A DNA stretch of 45,776 bases, taken from NCBI GenBank assembly GCA_019245115.1, contig JAFARZ010000424.1, forward strand, positions 1 through 45,776, in the 5' to 3' direction. Below are positions 7,666 through 15,433 of this stretch, in pieces (the stretch's first letter is position 1; every line of letters starts with the position of its first letter). Under the pieces are notes generated by a model. That model saw nothing but the letters and a program-made list of their open reading frames with translations, was not told where the DNA came from and searched no databases. The stretch comes from Streptosporangiaceae bacterium. Its GTDB lineage: Bacteria; Actinomycetota; Actinomycetes; Streptosporangiales; Streptosporangiaceae. The translations under genes and the position numbers were made by a program.

Positions 7666-7940
7666 GGGCAGGCCGGAAGGATGGGGCCTAGGGGTCCGGG
7701 CAATCCCCTGAGGAGCAGCATGCCCGTACCTCCCGTGGAAACCTAGAGCCTCGCGGAGGCTTGGGCGCCGGTTTCCAGCGCCTTTTCCTCCACGGAGCCC
7801 CAAACTTCCGCACTGACAGCCACCCAGATGGGACGAATGCTGAAATGTCGGGTTCGTTCGCCCCGGTTGGCGGAGAGGGGCAGGTCGGCGGGGGCGGGGC
7901 GGAAGGGTCAACGGTCAGGGCAGGCCGGAAGGATGGGGCC
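7666..7940. repeat. Exact 23-bp direct repeats flanking an intergenic repeat
   Basis: The same 23 bases, beginning GGGCAGGCCGGAAGGATGGG, occur at 7666-7688 and 7918-7940 in the same orientation. The ~230 bp between them contains a copy of the hairpin-bearing dispersed repeat (7755-7791). The flanking identity suggests a local duplication, or insertion by recombination between short repeats. Confidence 0.7.
7755..7791. repeat. Dispersed hairpin repeat, copy 1 (terminator-like)
   Basis: A 17-base left arm, a TTT loop and a 17-base right arm ending CGCCTTTTCCTCC form an imperfect stem centred on GCGCCGG-TTT-CCAGCGC. The sequence is homologous to the better-paired copies at 15654-15690 and 34502-34538, with related flanks (for example CCCCAAACTTCCGC downstream). 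The GC core with a pyrimidine-rich right flank makes it a plausible terminator. This is the most diverged of the three copies. Confidence 0.6.
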
Positions 7941-7977
7941 CCGGGGGTCAGGCGTAGCGGCGAGGCCTGACCCCGGG
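7940..7977 (-). terminator. Strong hairpin downstream of the AAA ATPase gene
   Basis: CCCGGGGGTCAGGC and GCCTGACCCCGGG pair with one bulged G around a short loop, 57-94 bp beyond the stop codon of the minus-strand ATPase gene. The strength of the GC stem and its position support transcription termination without a T-run. Confidence 0.6.
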
Positions 7978-7981
7978 CTGG

Positions 7982-8059
7982 GCGGACGGAAGGGTTAGCG
8001 GTCGGGGCCGGCGTAGAAGTGCGGACGGAAGGGTTAGCGGTCAGGGCCGGCGTAGAAGT
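7982..8059. repeat. Tandem 39-bp duplication over a stop codon
   Basis: Two adjacent 39-bp units (7982-8020 and 8021-8059) differ at one base. Each contains, on the minus strand, the codons for HFYAGPDR plus a stop. The second unit (8021-8059) holds the real 3' end of the ATPase gene; the first is a duplicated copy downstream. Because 39 is divisible by three, readthrough of the first stop would add thirteen codons and end at the same tail. Confidence 0.8.
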
Positions 8060-9587
8060 GGGTGCGGCGGGCGAAGCGGGCGGGCATCGGGACGGGGCCG
8101 CCGGGCGGACGGGGCGGACCGGGCGGCCTCGGCGGAGCGGCCGGGAGGAGGGCGCCTATCGGCGGCCGGGCGCCTTCGCCTTTGTCGTGGCCGGTGTCGC
8201 TGCCGAGCAGGGAGCGGGTGAGGGTGTGGTGCTCGCCGTTCATCTCGGCGACGACTTCGGCGAAGTAGGCCGAACGCAACACCGGCGGCGAGTCACCGGC
8301 GCGCAGCGAGGCCAGGACGACGCGACGGATCAGTTCCTTGATGAAGGAGGCGGTGACGCCTTCGGTCCCCGCCACCACGTCCGACATATCCGACATGTCA
8401 GCATCCATGGCCAGGTCGCGAGCGTAGAGACGGAGCAGGCGCTCACGGCACCCGGCATCGGGGCGCGGGATCTCGACGGCCAGGTCGACCCGTCCGGGGC
8501 GGTCAGCCAGCGCCACCTCCAGGATGTCGGCCCGGTTGGTGGTCAGCACGAACGTCACATCGGCGTCCGCGCCCACCCCGTCCATCGCCTCGAGCAAGGA
8601 GAACAGCAACGGATTGCCGTTGTCGGAGAAATCCCGGTCCATGCCGACCAGGTCGACGTCTTCCAGCACGACGATCGAAGGCTGGAGCCGACGGGCCAGG
8701 GCGGCGGCCTGGTCGATGAAGCGGATCGACGTCCCGGTCAGCAGGATGACCGTGCTGCCGGTGAGCCGGCCGCTCAGGTAGCGGACCGTGTGCGTCTTGC
8801 CCGTTCCGGGCGGCCCGTGCAGCAGCAGCCCGCGCTTGAGATGCTGCCCGGCCCGGATCAGGTCCTCGGACCATTCGGCGATGCCGACGATGTGCCGTTC
8901 GATCGTCTCCAGCAGGCCATCCGGCAGGACCACATCGCCCGCGGTAACCGACGGCCGGGGCAGGAAGGAGACCAGCCCGTTGCCGTGATGCTCGCTGGCG
9001 GTGAAGCTCAGCACCTGACCGCGGAACACGTCATGGGCGCGGCGCAGCCGGTCGATCTCGTCCCGGGCCGCGGTGGCCGCCCCCTGGTCGGCGCCAAGCA
9101 CGTCGAGGAAGCAGAACGGCGGACCGAACTCCTGCAATGAGCGGATGCCGATGACGATCGGCACCCCGTCGGGACTGGTCGTCTCGATCATGCCGAGCTG
9201 GACGACCTCGGTGTTCTCGGCTGGCCCGATCGGCGCGGTCCCGAACGTCGCGGCGCCGAGCCGTGCCCCGCCGCCCGGACCCGGTGCGGTGATCAGCGAC
9301 ATGAGATCCTCGTGCGGCCGCCGCATCACACTGGACACGCCGAACCACGCGCCGCCGTCACCTCGCCCGGCGAGGTAGGCGTTCACGCCACGCTGGACGT
9401 TCACGTGTTCCCAGGACGGGAACCGTTCGCTCACCGGAGCCACATCGGACATCTCGCAGCCGAGGTGGGCGGTGATGCGCTGGACGAGTTCGCTGGGACC
9501 GGCCTCGGCGGCCAGGGTCGTGCGCGCGGTATCGAACAGCAGGGTCAGGCTACGCGCCAGATCCCTCATTTCCCCGTTGTTTTCCAC
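8034..9587 (-). CDS. AAA+ ATPase (FtsH/Cdc48-like ATPase module)
   Basis: A 517-aa protein. The N-terminal ~230 residues form an unknown substrate or adaptor domain. The AAA+ core has Walker A GPPGTGKT at ~258-265, Walker B IVVLEDVD at ~305-312, sensor-1 TTNR at ~349-352 and the arginine-finger region DRPGRVD at ~362-368. There is no protease motif and no membrane segment, so it is a soluble ATPase and not FtsH itself. The C-terminal ~50 residues are Pro/Gly-rich (APPRPPGPPRPPGG). It probably remodels a protein partner, which is not identified. Its start overlaps the end of the PNPOx-like gene by 22 bp, suggesting cotranscription. The 3' end is duplicated in tandem. Confidence 0.8.
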   Translation of the reverse strand: MENNGEMRDLARSLTLLFDTARTTLAAEAGPSELVQRITAHLGCEMSDVAPVSERFPSWEHVNVQRGVNAYLAGRGDGGAWFGVSSVMRRPHEDLMSLITAPGPGGGARLGAATFGTAPIGPAENTEVVQLGMIETTSPDGVPIVIGIRSLQEFGPPFCFLDVLGADQGAATAARDEIDRLRRAHDVFRGQVLSFTASEHHGNGLVSFLPRPSVTAGDVVLPDGLLETIERHIVGIAEWSEDLIRAGQHLKRGLLLHGPPGTGKTHTVRYLSGRLTGSTVILLTGTSIRFIDQAAALARRLQPSIVVLEDVDLVGMDRDFSDNGNPLLFSLLEAMDGVGADADVTFVLTTNRADILEVALADRPGRVDLAVEIPRPDAGCRERLLRLYARDLAMDADMSDMSDVVAGTEGVTASFIKELIRRVVLASLRAGDSPPVLRSAYFAEVVAEMNGEHHTLTRSLLGSDTGHDKGEGARPPIGALLPAAPPRPPGPPRPPGGPVPMPARFARRTHFYAGPDR

Positions 9588-10426
9588 CTTGCCAACAATG
9601 CCTCACGATAGGTCGCGACGCCACAGATTAAGCACCACCGTCGTTCCCTTAGGCCGCCGCGAGCACACCGATGACGCCATCGGTGCCGCCCTCCAAGGCA
9701 ATCTGTCCGATTCGAGCGTGCCGATGGCACCATCGGTGCCATCAGAATCGAGTTCTCACGCAGCCTCTTTAATGGTCTTTGAATTCCGGCGCGGCACATG
9801 AGGGTCCGCACCGACTCGGGCACCGGGATCCCCGGGCGCAGGTCGGGTGCGGGCCGCGGCTCGCCGAGCCGCTCGCCACCGAACGGGACGACTCCGGCCC
9901 ACGCGCTTCCCTCGATATCCTCCGCCTCATCGTCGGGCCAGCCGTCCGAGAGCTTCACCGACCATTCACGGATCGGCATGCTCAGCACCATGGTGGCGGC
10001 CAGCTCGCGGCGGTGCGGCCGGCGGATTTCGGCGGCGCGGCCGGGGATGAACCGCTCGGTGAGCACGTCGAGCGCGCTCTCCGCCTCGGTGCCGGTCAGC
10101 CGGCTGAACGTGCCGAACAGCACGGCGCTCCGATAGTGAAACGAGGATTCGAAGCTCGACCGCGCGACGACGATGCCGTTCAGCTGGGTCACGGTCACGC
10201 AGACCGGCACGCCGGAGGCCGCGCGGCGCATCCAGCCCGAACCGGTCGAACCGTGCACGAGAACATGGTCTGTGTCGCGCGCTATCCCGGTGGGGATCAC
10301 GACGACACCCCCGTGATCGCCGGTCATCCCGATGTGCGCGAGGAAGGTGTCATCCAGCAGGCGGTCGAGTTCGGCCCGGTCGGCGACCGCCTTCTCGCGC
10401 AACCGGGTCACTGTGGTGCGGCTCAT
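9566..10426 (-). CDS. PNPOx-like (pyridoxamine 5'-phosphate oxidase family) flavoprotein
   Basis: The ATG at 10426 starts MSRTTVTRLREKAVADRAEL. The next ~200 residues have the split-barrel pattern of FMN-binding PNPOx-like proteins (TDHVLVHGSTGSGWMRRAA, VCVTVTQLNGIVVARSSFES, SAVLFGTFSRLTGTEAESA). Family members bind FMN or related flavins and reduce small molecules or act as flavin stores. The conserved domain appears to end near residue 215 (IPVPESVRTLM). The last ~70 residues are Arg/Trp/Cys-rich and encoded over the 9664-9745 repeat, so they look like an acquired tail. Eighteen bases separate this start from the divergent DinB gene, so at least one transcript is likely leaderless. Confidence 0.7.
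   Translation of the reverse strand: MSRTTVTRLREKAVADRAELDRLLDDTFLAHIGMTGDHGGVVVIPTGIARDTDHVLVHGSTGSGWMRRAASGVPVCVTVTQLNGIVVARSSFESSFHYRSAVLFGTFSRLTGTEAESALDVLTERFIPGRAAEIRRPHRRELAATMVLSMPIREWSVKLSDGWPDDEAEDIEGSAWAGVVPFGGERLGEPRPAPDLRPGIPVPESVRTLMCRAGIQRPLKRLRENSILMAPMVPSARSNRTDCLGGRHRWRHRCARGGLRERRWCLICGVATYREALLARWKTTGK
9664..9745. repeat. GGTGCC/ATCGG repeat element, copy 1
   Basis: CGCCATCGGTGCCGC (near 9675) and, after ~37 bp, GAGCGTGCCGATGGCACC leading into ATCGGTGCCATC. GATGGCACC-ATC-GGTGCCATC is a perfect 9-bp-arm palindrome. The same arrangement (ATCGGTGCCGC, spacer, AGAGCGTGCCCGATGG, ATCGGTGCC) recurs at 45658-45738. It lies inside the 3' end of the PNPOx-like reading frame. Confidence 0.65.
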
Positions 10427-10444
10427 GTCCAGTACCGTAACCGC

Positions 10445-11056
10445 ATGGACGGACACGACACGGGCCGGAACGACCCGAAGGCGACGCTGCGGCAGTACTT
10501 GCAGGAAGCCCGCGACGCCTTGCTCTGGAAGCTCGAAGGGCTGCCGGAATACGACATCCGCCGCCCGCTGGTGCCCACGGGTACCAACCTGCTCGGGCTG
10601 CTGAAGCATCTGGCCTTCGTAGAGTTCGTCTACTTCGGCACGACGTTCGGGCGCCCGTCACCCGACGAGCCGCCATGGTCCGATGATGATCCGATGTTCG
10701 ACATGTTCGCCGCATCCGACGAGTCCCGCGAGGACATCGTCGGGCTGTACCGCAAGGCCTGCGCGCATTCGGACGCCACCATCGAGGCGCTCCCCCTGGA
10801 CGCGACCGGCGTCGTGCCGCACTGGTCCGCCCCGGGCAACGAGGTCACGCTGCACCGGATCATGGTGCACGTGATCTCGGATTCTCAGCGGCACGCCGGG
10901 CACGCGGACATCGTCCGCGAACTCATCGACGGCGCGGTCGGCATGATCAAGGGCAATACCAACCTGCCCGACGAATTCTCGTGGAAAGATCACTTCGACC
11001 GGGTGGAGCAGACGGCGCGGCAGGCGCAGGAGCGGGCGGCCGGTACTCAGCGATAA
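10445..11056 (+). CDS. DinB-family protein (DUF664-like)
   Basis: A 203-aa protein starting at ATG 10445 (MDGHDTGRNDPKATLRQYLQ). It shows the four-helix DinB fold: an early helix with RDALLWKLEGL, then NLLGLLKHLAFVEFVYFG whose His is the first expected metal ligand, and a late HVISDSQRHAGHADIVREL with the two further histidines. DinB-like proteins are metal-dependent; several are thiol transferases, but most members, including this subgroup, have no assigned reaction. Its end overlaps the convergent PTH2 gene by 110 bp. The 18-bp gap to the divergent flavoprotein gene leaves no room for a normal leader. Confidence 0.8.
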   Translation: MDGHDTGRNDPKATLRQYLQEARDALLWKLEGLPEYDIRRPLVPTGTNLLGLLKHLAFVEFVYFGTTFGRPSPDEPPWSDDDPMFDMFAASDESREDIVGLYRKACAHSDATIEALPLDATGVVPHWSAPGNEVTLHRIMVHVISDSQRHAGHADIVRELIDGAVGMIKGNTNLPDEFSWKDHFDRVEQTARQAQERAAGTQR

Positions 11057-11672
11057 CCGTGCAGGTGCCGGGCTCGACTTCGGTGAACCCGCCGTCTCGC
11101 ACCACCGGCAGGTCGCTGGTCAGCAACTGTTGCCAGCGGGCGGCCGGAGCCGTCCGCACCGCCAGCGGGAAATCGCGCGCCTGCCATTCGGCGCGTGCCG
11201 TCTGCGGCAGCCGCCACCACGCCAGCTGGGCGCCGTGCCCGGCCTGCGCCATCGCCTTGCCCGCGGTCATCTCCACTCCGGGATTAATCCAGATGACCGG
11301 TGTCCCGGCCGACGGTTCGTCCGGTGGCGACGGGTCGGACAGGTCGGTCCCGGCCACTTGCAGCCGCGCGAGATCCTCGGGCCACGCGTCGACCGGCACG
11401 GGCGGGTAGACGCGCAGCTCGGCGGTGCGGTGGGTCACCGTGATGCCCGGCAGCGTCGCGGCGCGCAGCCAGGCCGCGCCGCGCGCCCGCCGCACCACCT
11501 TGCGGATGTGGCCGTCCTCCCAGGCCCGCGCGCGCTCGGTCCATTCGCCGCCGGCCGTCCGCGGATCCGTCAGGAAGATGAGCACCGCCCGTGCCGCGCC
11601 CTCCAGCGCATCGGTCCGCGACGGTGGTGTCCCTCGCTCTACCCGGATGACGAGCGGCAGCGCGTATTCCAT
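10947..11672 (-). CDS. Peptidyl-tRNA hydrolase, PTH2-type
   Basis: A 241-aa protein. The C-terminal half carries the PTH2 signature VEMTAGKAMAQAGHGAQLAW (about residues 132-151) and ends with the strand TCTVIAEYRPP. The N-terminal half is specific to actinobacterial versions. PTH2 enzymes release peptides from peptidyl-tRNA, recycling tRNA. The final ~30 residues (PAPAPAAPSAPPGRSDL and on) lie beyond the domain and are encoded antisense to the end of the DinB gene, which is unusual. It is the last gene of a minus-strand series after the LON-domain gene. Confidence 0.75.
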   Translation of the reverse strand: MEYALPLVIRVERGTPPSRTDALEGAARAVLIFLTDPRTAGGEWTERARAWEDGHIRKVVRRARGAAWLRAATLPGITVTHRTAELRVYPPVPVDAWPEDLARLQVAGTDLSDPSPPDEPSAGTPVIWINPGVEMTAGKAMAQAGHGAQLAWWRLPQTARAEWQARDFPLAVRTAPAARWQQLLTSDLPVVRDGGFTEVEPGTCTVIAEYRPPAPAPAAPSAPPGRSDLSTRIRRAGWYCP

Positions 11673-11775
11673 GTCTGAAACCTAAAACCCGCTTTCCATG
11701 AACGGCTGTGGCTCGACGAGCCCGCCCCGCCCGCAGCTGACGCTTCTTGCTGTTATCAGGACTAGTTCGGCCCTT

Positions 11776-12447
11776 TCAGTTCGGGCTGTATGGCGCGAAC
11801 CTCAGGTCGGGCGCTGGCCGCGAAGTGGTCCTGCGCAGCATGACGATTTCCCGCGACAGCAGTGCCTGCTCCGCCTCCAGCCTGGCCAGCGCGTCGGGTT
11901 CGGCCAGCAGGGCCTGATGCTGCGGCAAGTCGATGATCATCGCGGCGGCGATCACGTAGGACAGCAGCACCGGCTCGTCCGGGAGGTCCTTGACCCGCAC
12001 GGTTGCTCCGCCCCGCTCGGCCAGCGCGTCGAGGTAGGCGCGGAAGGTGCTCTCGACCGCGGTGACGGCGAGCGCCGCGGCCGCCGGGTCGGCGACGTCG
12101 TCGGGAACCGGCTCGACCTCGGCCCGCAGGTAGGGACCGGACCGGTCGAGCTCGCCGAGCCGGAACCGCTGCGTCCCGACGGTGACCAGATCGAACCGGC
12201 CATCGTCGTAGCGAGTGGCCTCGCGAAGCTCGGCGACGCAGCCCATGTCGTAGAGCGACGTGATGCCATCGGCACCGGTCTCACGCCCCTCCCGGATGGC
12301 GATCACGCCGAACCGGCGCGGCTCGGGTCCGTCCAGCAGATCCCGGACGAGCTGACGATAACGCTCCTCGAAGATGTGCAGCGGGAGCACCTTGCCGGGA
12401 TAGTGCACGGTGCCCAGCGGGAACAACGGCATCAGCTCGCTCATCAT
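11776..12447 (-). CDS. LON substrate-binding domain protein
   Basis: A 223-aa protein beginning MMSELMPLFPLGTVHYPGKV, the typical start of a stand-alone LON N-terminal domain: LPLHIFEERYRQLVRDLL follows, then GVIAIREG and VTVGTQRFRL. There is no ATPase or protease domain, so it is the separate substrate-binding type (YcaK/PUA-like) common in bacteria. Its biochemical role is unsettled. Two adjacent ATGs (12447, 12444) are possible starts. It starts 7 bp after the EcsC-like gene ends, so the two form an operon. Confidence 0.85.
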   Translation of the reverse strand: MMSELMPLFPLGTVHYPGKVLPLHIFEERYRQLVRDLLDGPEPRRFGVIAIREGRETGADGITSLYDMGCVAELREATRYDDGRFDLVTVGTQRFRLGELDRSGPYLRAEVEPVPDDVADPAAAALAVTAVESTFRAYLDALAERGGATVRVKDLPDEPVLLSYVIAAAMIIDLPQHQALLAEPDALARLEAEQALLSREIVMLRRTTSRPAPDLRFAPYSPN

Positions 12448-12454
12448 CCAGACA

Positions 12455-13237
12455 CTAGGCGAAGCCGGACCCCGGGGGAACCGGGCCGCTGAGCGCGTTC
12501 CTGCGCAGATCCTGCCTGATCTGCCGTCCCAGCTTCCGGGTCTCCCGGCCGTTGATCATCGCGCCCGCGGCCGCGCCGGTGAGCAGCGGCGCCAGCGAGA
12601 AGGTGCTCCGGCCGGCCCGCGCGGCCAGGCGTCTCCGCAGCAGCTGCGCCAGCGGCGATCCGGCCGCGAATACGACGCCGCCGGGAATGGTGGATACGCC
12701 CCGCCGGTGCGCCCACGCCGCGACGTAGGCGCGCATCCGCTCCGCGGAGCTGCCTTCGGCGGGCACCCCGTACGCCTCGTGCAGCTCCGCGACCAGCTTG
12801 ACCTCGATCCCCACCACGACGAGGGTTTCCGCCGCGACTTCGGCCGGGAACGTGGTCACCAGCGGGAGCACCGCCCATACGCCCGCCGCCGCGCCTGCCG
12901 CTCCCGACGCTCGCGCGGCGCCGTCGATGAGCGCGTCCGCGATCTCCTCTGGCGACTTACCCGGGAACTGCGCCCGAAGTTCCGCCTGGTTACGTACCTT
13001 CAGCCGCGGCGCCATCTCGAGGACCTGGCCGGCCAGCCAGCCCGCGCCCATCCGGGCGGCGCGCTGCGCGGCCCGGCTGCCGCGGCCGGCCGCGCTCGCC
13101 CCGGACGTCGCGAGCCTCTTGGCCAGCTCCACCACGCGCTTGCGCCGCTCCCGCGGTCGCGGCGCCTCGGCCAGCTCCGTCGCGGTCTCCGCCGCCTCAC
13201 GCGAGATACCGGCCAGCTCTTTTCCTGGTTCGGTCAT
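12455..13237 (-). CDS. EcsC-like protein
   Basis: A 260-aa protein. A charged helical N-terminus (EAPRPRERRKRVVELAKRLA) is followed by MAPRLKVRNQAELRAQF and a hydrophobic middle (AGAAAGVWAVLPLVTTFPAE, then VAAETLVVVGIEVKLVAELH EAYG) that matches the EcsC-family core. The C-terminal half has further hydrophobic helices (LAPLLTGAAAGAMINGRETR). EcsC-like proteins are membrane-associated and of unknown mechanism. It lies 15 bp downstream of the quinone-reductase gene and 7 bp upstream of the LON-domain gene. Start: ATG 13237. Confidence 0.65.
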   Translation of the reverse strand: MTEPGKELAGISREAAETATELAEAPRPRERRKRVVELAKRLATSGASAAGRGSRAAQRAARMGAGWLAGQVLEMAPRLKVRNQAELRAQFPGKSPEEIADALIDGAARASGAAGAAAGVWAVLPLVTTFPAEVAAETLVVVGIEVKLVAELHEAYGVPAEGSSAERMRAYVAAWAHRRGVSTIPGGVVFAAGSPLAQLLRRRLAARAGRSTFSLAPLLTGAAAGAMINGRETRKLGRQIRQDLRRNALSGPVPPGSGFA

Positions 13238-13252
13238 GTGGTGGACCTACCC

Positions 13253-14164
13253 TCAGGGGATCAGGACTATCTTGCCGAGCACGCCGCCCTGCTCCAGCCG
13301 CCGGTAGGCATCCTGCACCTGGTCGAGCGGGAACGTCGCCGCCACAGGTACCTCGAGCTCCCCCGCCACGATGAGGCTGGCCAGCTCGGCCAGCGTACTG
13401 GCGCTGGCACCAGCCATGTTGCCGTCGGTCTTCACGCCGAACCGCTCCCCGGCGTCGAACCGCACTATCGTGTCGATACGATCCGGGGCCACCCCTAGAT
13501 CGAGCGCCATCTGCACGTAATCGCCGCCGAACGTGTCGATGAACGCGTCAACCTCGCCCGCGGCCCTGATCCGGCCGGCCACTCCATCGCCGTAGGTGAC
13601 GGGAATCACGCCATGCTCCCGCAGCCAGTCATGGCTGGCCTCGCTGGCGATACCGATCACCGCTGCCCCGGCCCGGCGGGCGAGCTGCACGGCGATCGAC
13701 CCCACTCCCCCGGTCGCACCGGAGATGGCCACCGTGTCGCCCTCGGCCAGCGCCACCGCCCGCACCACCGCGTACGCGGTGGAACCGGCGACGAACAGCG
13801 CGCCGGCCACCTCCCACGGCACCCGCGGTGGCTTCGGGACCAGGTCCTCCGCCTCCACGAGAACGTACTCGGCGTGACTGGCCCGGTTGTGGGTGAAGCC
13901 GATGACTTCGTCCCCCGCCGCGAACGACGTGACGCCCGGACCGGTCCCGGCCACCACGCCGGCCAGGTCGCTGCCCTCCCCGGAGGGGAACGTGGTGGGC
14001 CACCGGGCGTGCAATGAGCCGTTGCGGATCTTGCTCTCGCCCGGGTTTATCCCCGCCGCCTTGACCTGGACCAGAACCTGCCCGGGGCCGGGAACCGGCT
14101 TGGGAACCTCCACCACTCCCAGGACGTCAACCCCGCCGTATTCGCCGAACCGCACAGCCCTCAT
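13253..14164 (-). CDS. NADP-dependent zinc-free alcohol dehydrogenase / quinone oxidoreductase
   Basis: A 303-aa medium-chain dehydrogenase/reductase. The start ATG at 14164 (MRAVRFGEYGGVDVLGVVEV) is preceded by GGAGAAAGGAG, which decides against longer readings. The GroES-like domain has GPGQVLVQVKAAGINPGESK. The Rossmann fold shows TVAISGATGGVGSIAVQLAR at ~140-160. The structural-zinc cysteines are absent, as in quinone oxidoreductases of the QOR/zeta-crystallin class. It would reduce quinones or enones with NAD(P)H. It heads the minus-strand run with the EcsC-like and LON-domain genes. Confidence 0.85.
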   Translation of the reverse strand: MRAVRFGEYGGVDVLGVVEVPKPVPGPGQVLVQVKAAGINPGESKIRNGSLHARWPTTFPSGEGSDLAGVVAGTGPGVTSFAAGDEVIGFTHNRASHAEYVLVEAEDLVPKPPRVPWEVAGALFVAGSTAYAVVRAVALAEGDTVAISGATGGVGSIAVQLARRAGAAVIGIASEASHDWLREHGVIPVTYGDGVAGRIRAAGEVDAFIDTFGGDYVQMALDLGVAPDRIDTIVRFDAGERFGVKTDGNMAGASASTLAELASLIVAGELEVPVAATFPLDQVQDAYRRLEQGGVLGKIVLIP

Positions 14165-14363
14165 CGGTCGCTCCTTTCTCCCTCCGCGCCAAGGCCTCGC
14201 TGCGCTCGGCCGGCTAGGAGCCACGGCGACCACCACCCGCAAGGGGCGGGGTCGCCGCGGCGCTCGCTCCGCTCGCTCGCTCGCTTTCAGCTAGCGTTCA
14301 ACAGCCCCGTGCCGCCCGTTATGCCAGTCCCGCGCCATTACGCCACCGCTACCGAACCGACGA

Positions 14364-14417
14364 CGGATGACTGTGACAATCACCCGGTTATAACCGGGTG
14401 ACTGCCACATCCATCCG
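14364..14417. repeat. 54-bp palindromic element, copy 1 (imperfect)
   Basis: Arms of 26 bases (14364-14389 and 14392-14417) flank a 2-base centre AT. The inner part CACCCGGTT/AACCGGGTG pairs exactly; the outer part has four mismatches. The length, centre and right arm (TGCCACATCCATCCG) match the perfect copy at 23117-23170. It lies between two minus-strand genes, nitronate monooxygenase and quinone reductase. Confidence 0.8.
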
Positions 14418-14434
14418 ACCCGAGGGCCGGGCGG

Positions 14435-15433
14435 TTACGCGCGGGCGGTGAGCAGGGAGACGACCTCGGCCGCGGGCAGGTCCGTCGCCGACCGGAAGCC
14501 CTGGCCGGCCCACAGGCTCATGCGCTCGCTGTCCCCGCGCGCCGCGGCCGCCGCGCGCAACGCCCGGGTGGCGTTGTTGATTTCCGGATACGCGGCCGGT
14601 GCGTCGGGGTGGTCGAAGACGAACTGGTTCACCAGGGCCCTGGCCGGACGCCCGCTGAACGCCCTGGTCAGGGTCGTCGTCGTGTAGCGCGGATCAGCCA
14701 GTGCCGCCTTGTGCCGCGGATGGGTCCCGCTTTCCGGGCACCGCAGGAAGGCCGTGCCGCACTGAGCCGCGATCGCACCCGCCGCCACCGCGGCCTGGAC
14801 CTGCCCGGCGGTCATGATCCCGCCGGCCGCGATCAGCGGCAGCGCGGTCACCGAACCCACCACCCCGATCAGCGACAGGAGCCCGTAGTCCTGACCGAAG
14901 GCATCGGCGTTGACGAACGTCCCGCGGTGCGCCCCGGCCTCGAATCCCTGCACGCACAGCGCGTCCGCCCCGGCGTGGGCGGCGACCAGCGCCTCCGCGG
15001 GGCTGGTCACTGTCACCAGGACAGACGCCCCCGCGTCCCGCAGGGCCGAGATGACCGCCGCCTCCGGGCACCCGAAAGTGAAGCTGACCAGCGGAGGCGG
15101 GTCCGCTAGCAGTGCCGTGACCTTCCCGACGAAGTCATCGTCGTCCCACGTGCCGTTCTCCGGATCCGCCCCCACCGACTTCAGGTACTGGACAAGATCC
15201 TCCGCCTCGGAGCACGGAACCCCGGGCACGAACACGTTCACCCCGAACATCTCGACGGCGGCCGCCCGTACGGCCTCGACCTCCGCCATCATCGATGCCG
15301 CCGTCTTGTACCCCGCGGCGAGAAACCCCAGCGCGCCGGCGCGAGAGGCCGCGATCACGAGTTCGGGGGTCGACGGCCCGCCGGCCATCGGCGCAACGAC
15401 GATCCGGCTGCTCAACAGGTCAAGGAAGGCCAT
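14435..15433 (-). CDS. Nitronate monooxygenase / 2-nitropropane dioxygenase-like
   Basis: A 332-aa FMN TIM barrel. It begins with SRIVVAPMAGGPSTPELVIA (substrate and FMN entrance), has the catalytic His region CVQGFEAGAHRGTF at ~165-178 and the phosphate-binding stretch LIAAGGIMTAGQVQAAVAAG at ~200-220 followed by CGTAFLRCPESGT. Family members oxidise alkyl nitronates with O2; many bacterial copies protect against propionate-3-nitronate. Length is normal. The 270 bp downstream hold the palindromic element. Start: ATG 15433; the upstream 740 bp contain no gene. Confidence 0.85.
   Translation of the reverse strand: MAFLDLLSSRIVVAPMAGGPSTPELVIAASRAGALGFLAAGYKTAASMMAEVEAVRAAAVEMFGVNVFVPGVPCSEAEDLVQYLKSVGADPENGTWDDDDFVGKVTALLADPPPLVSFTFGCPEAAVISALRDAGASVLVTVTSPAEALVAAHAGADALCVQGFEAGAHRGTFVNADAFGQDYGLLSLIGVVGSVTALPLIAAGGIMTAGQVQAAVAAGAIAAQCGTAFLRCPESGTHPRHKAALADPRYTTTTLTRAFSGRPARALVNQFVFDHPDAPAAYPEINNATRALRAAAAARGDSERMSLWAGQGFRSATDLPAAEVVSLLTARA

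Noticed and set aside
8019..9140. Plus-strand frame opposite the AAA ATPase
   Set aside because: Antisense to intact Walker motifs; no protein-like features.
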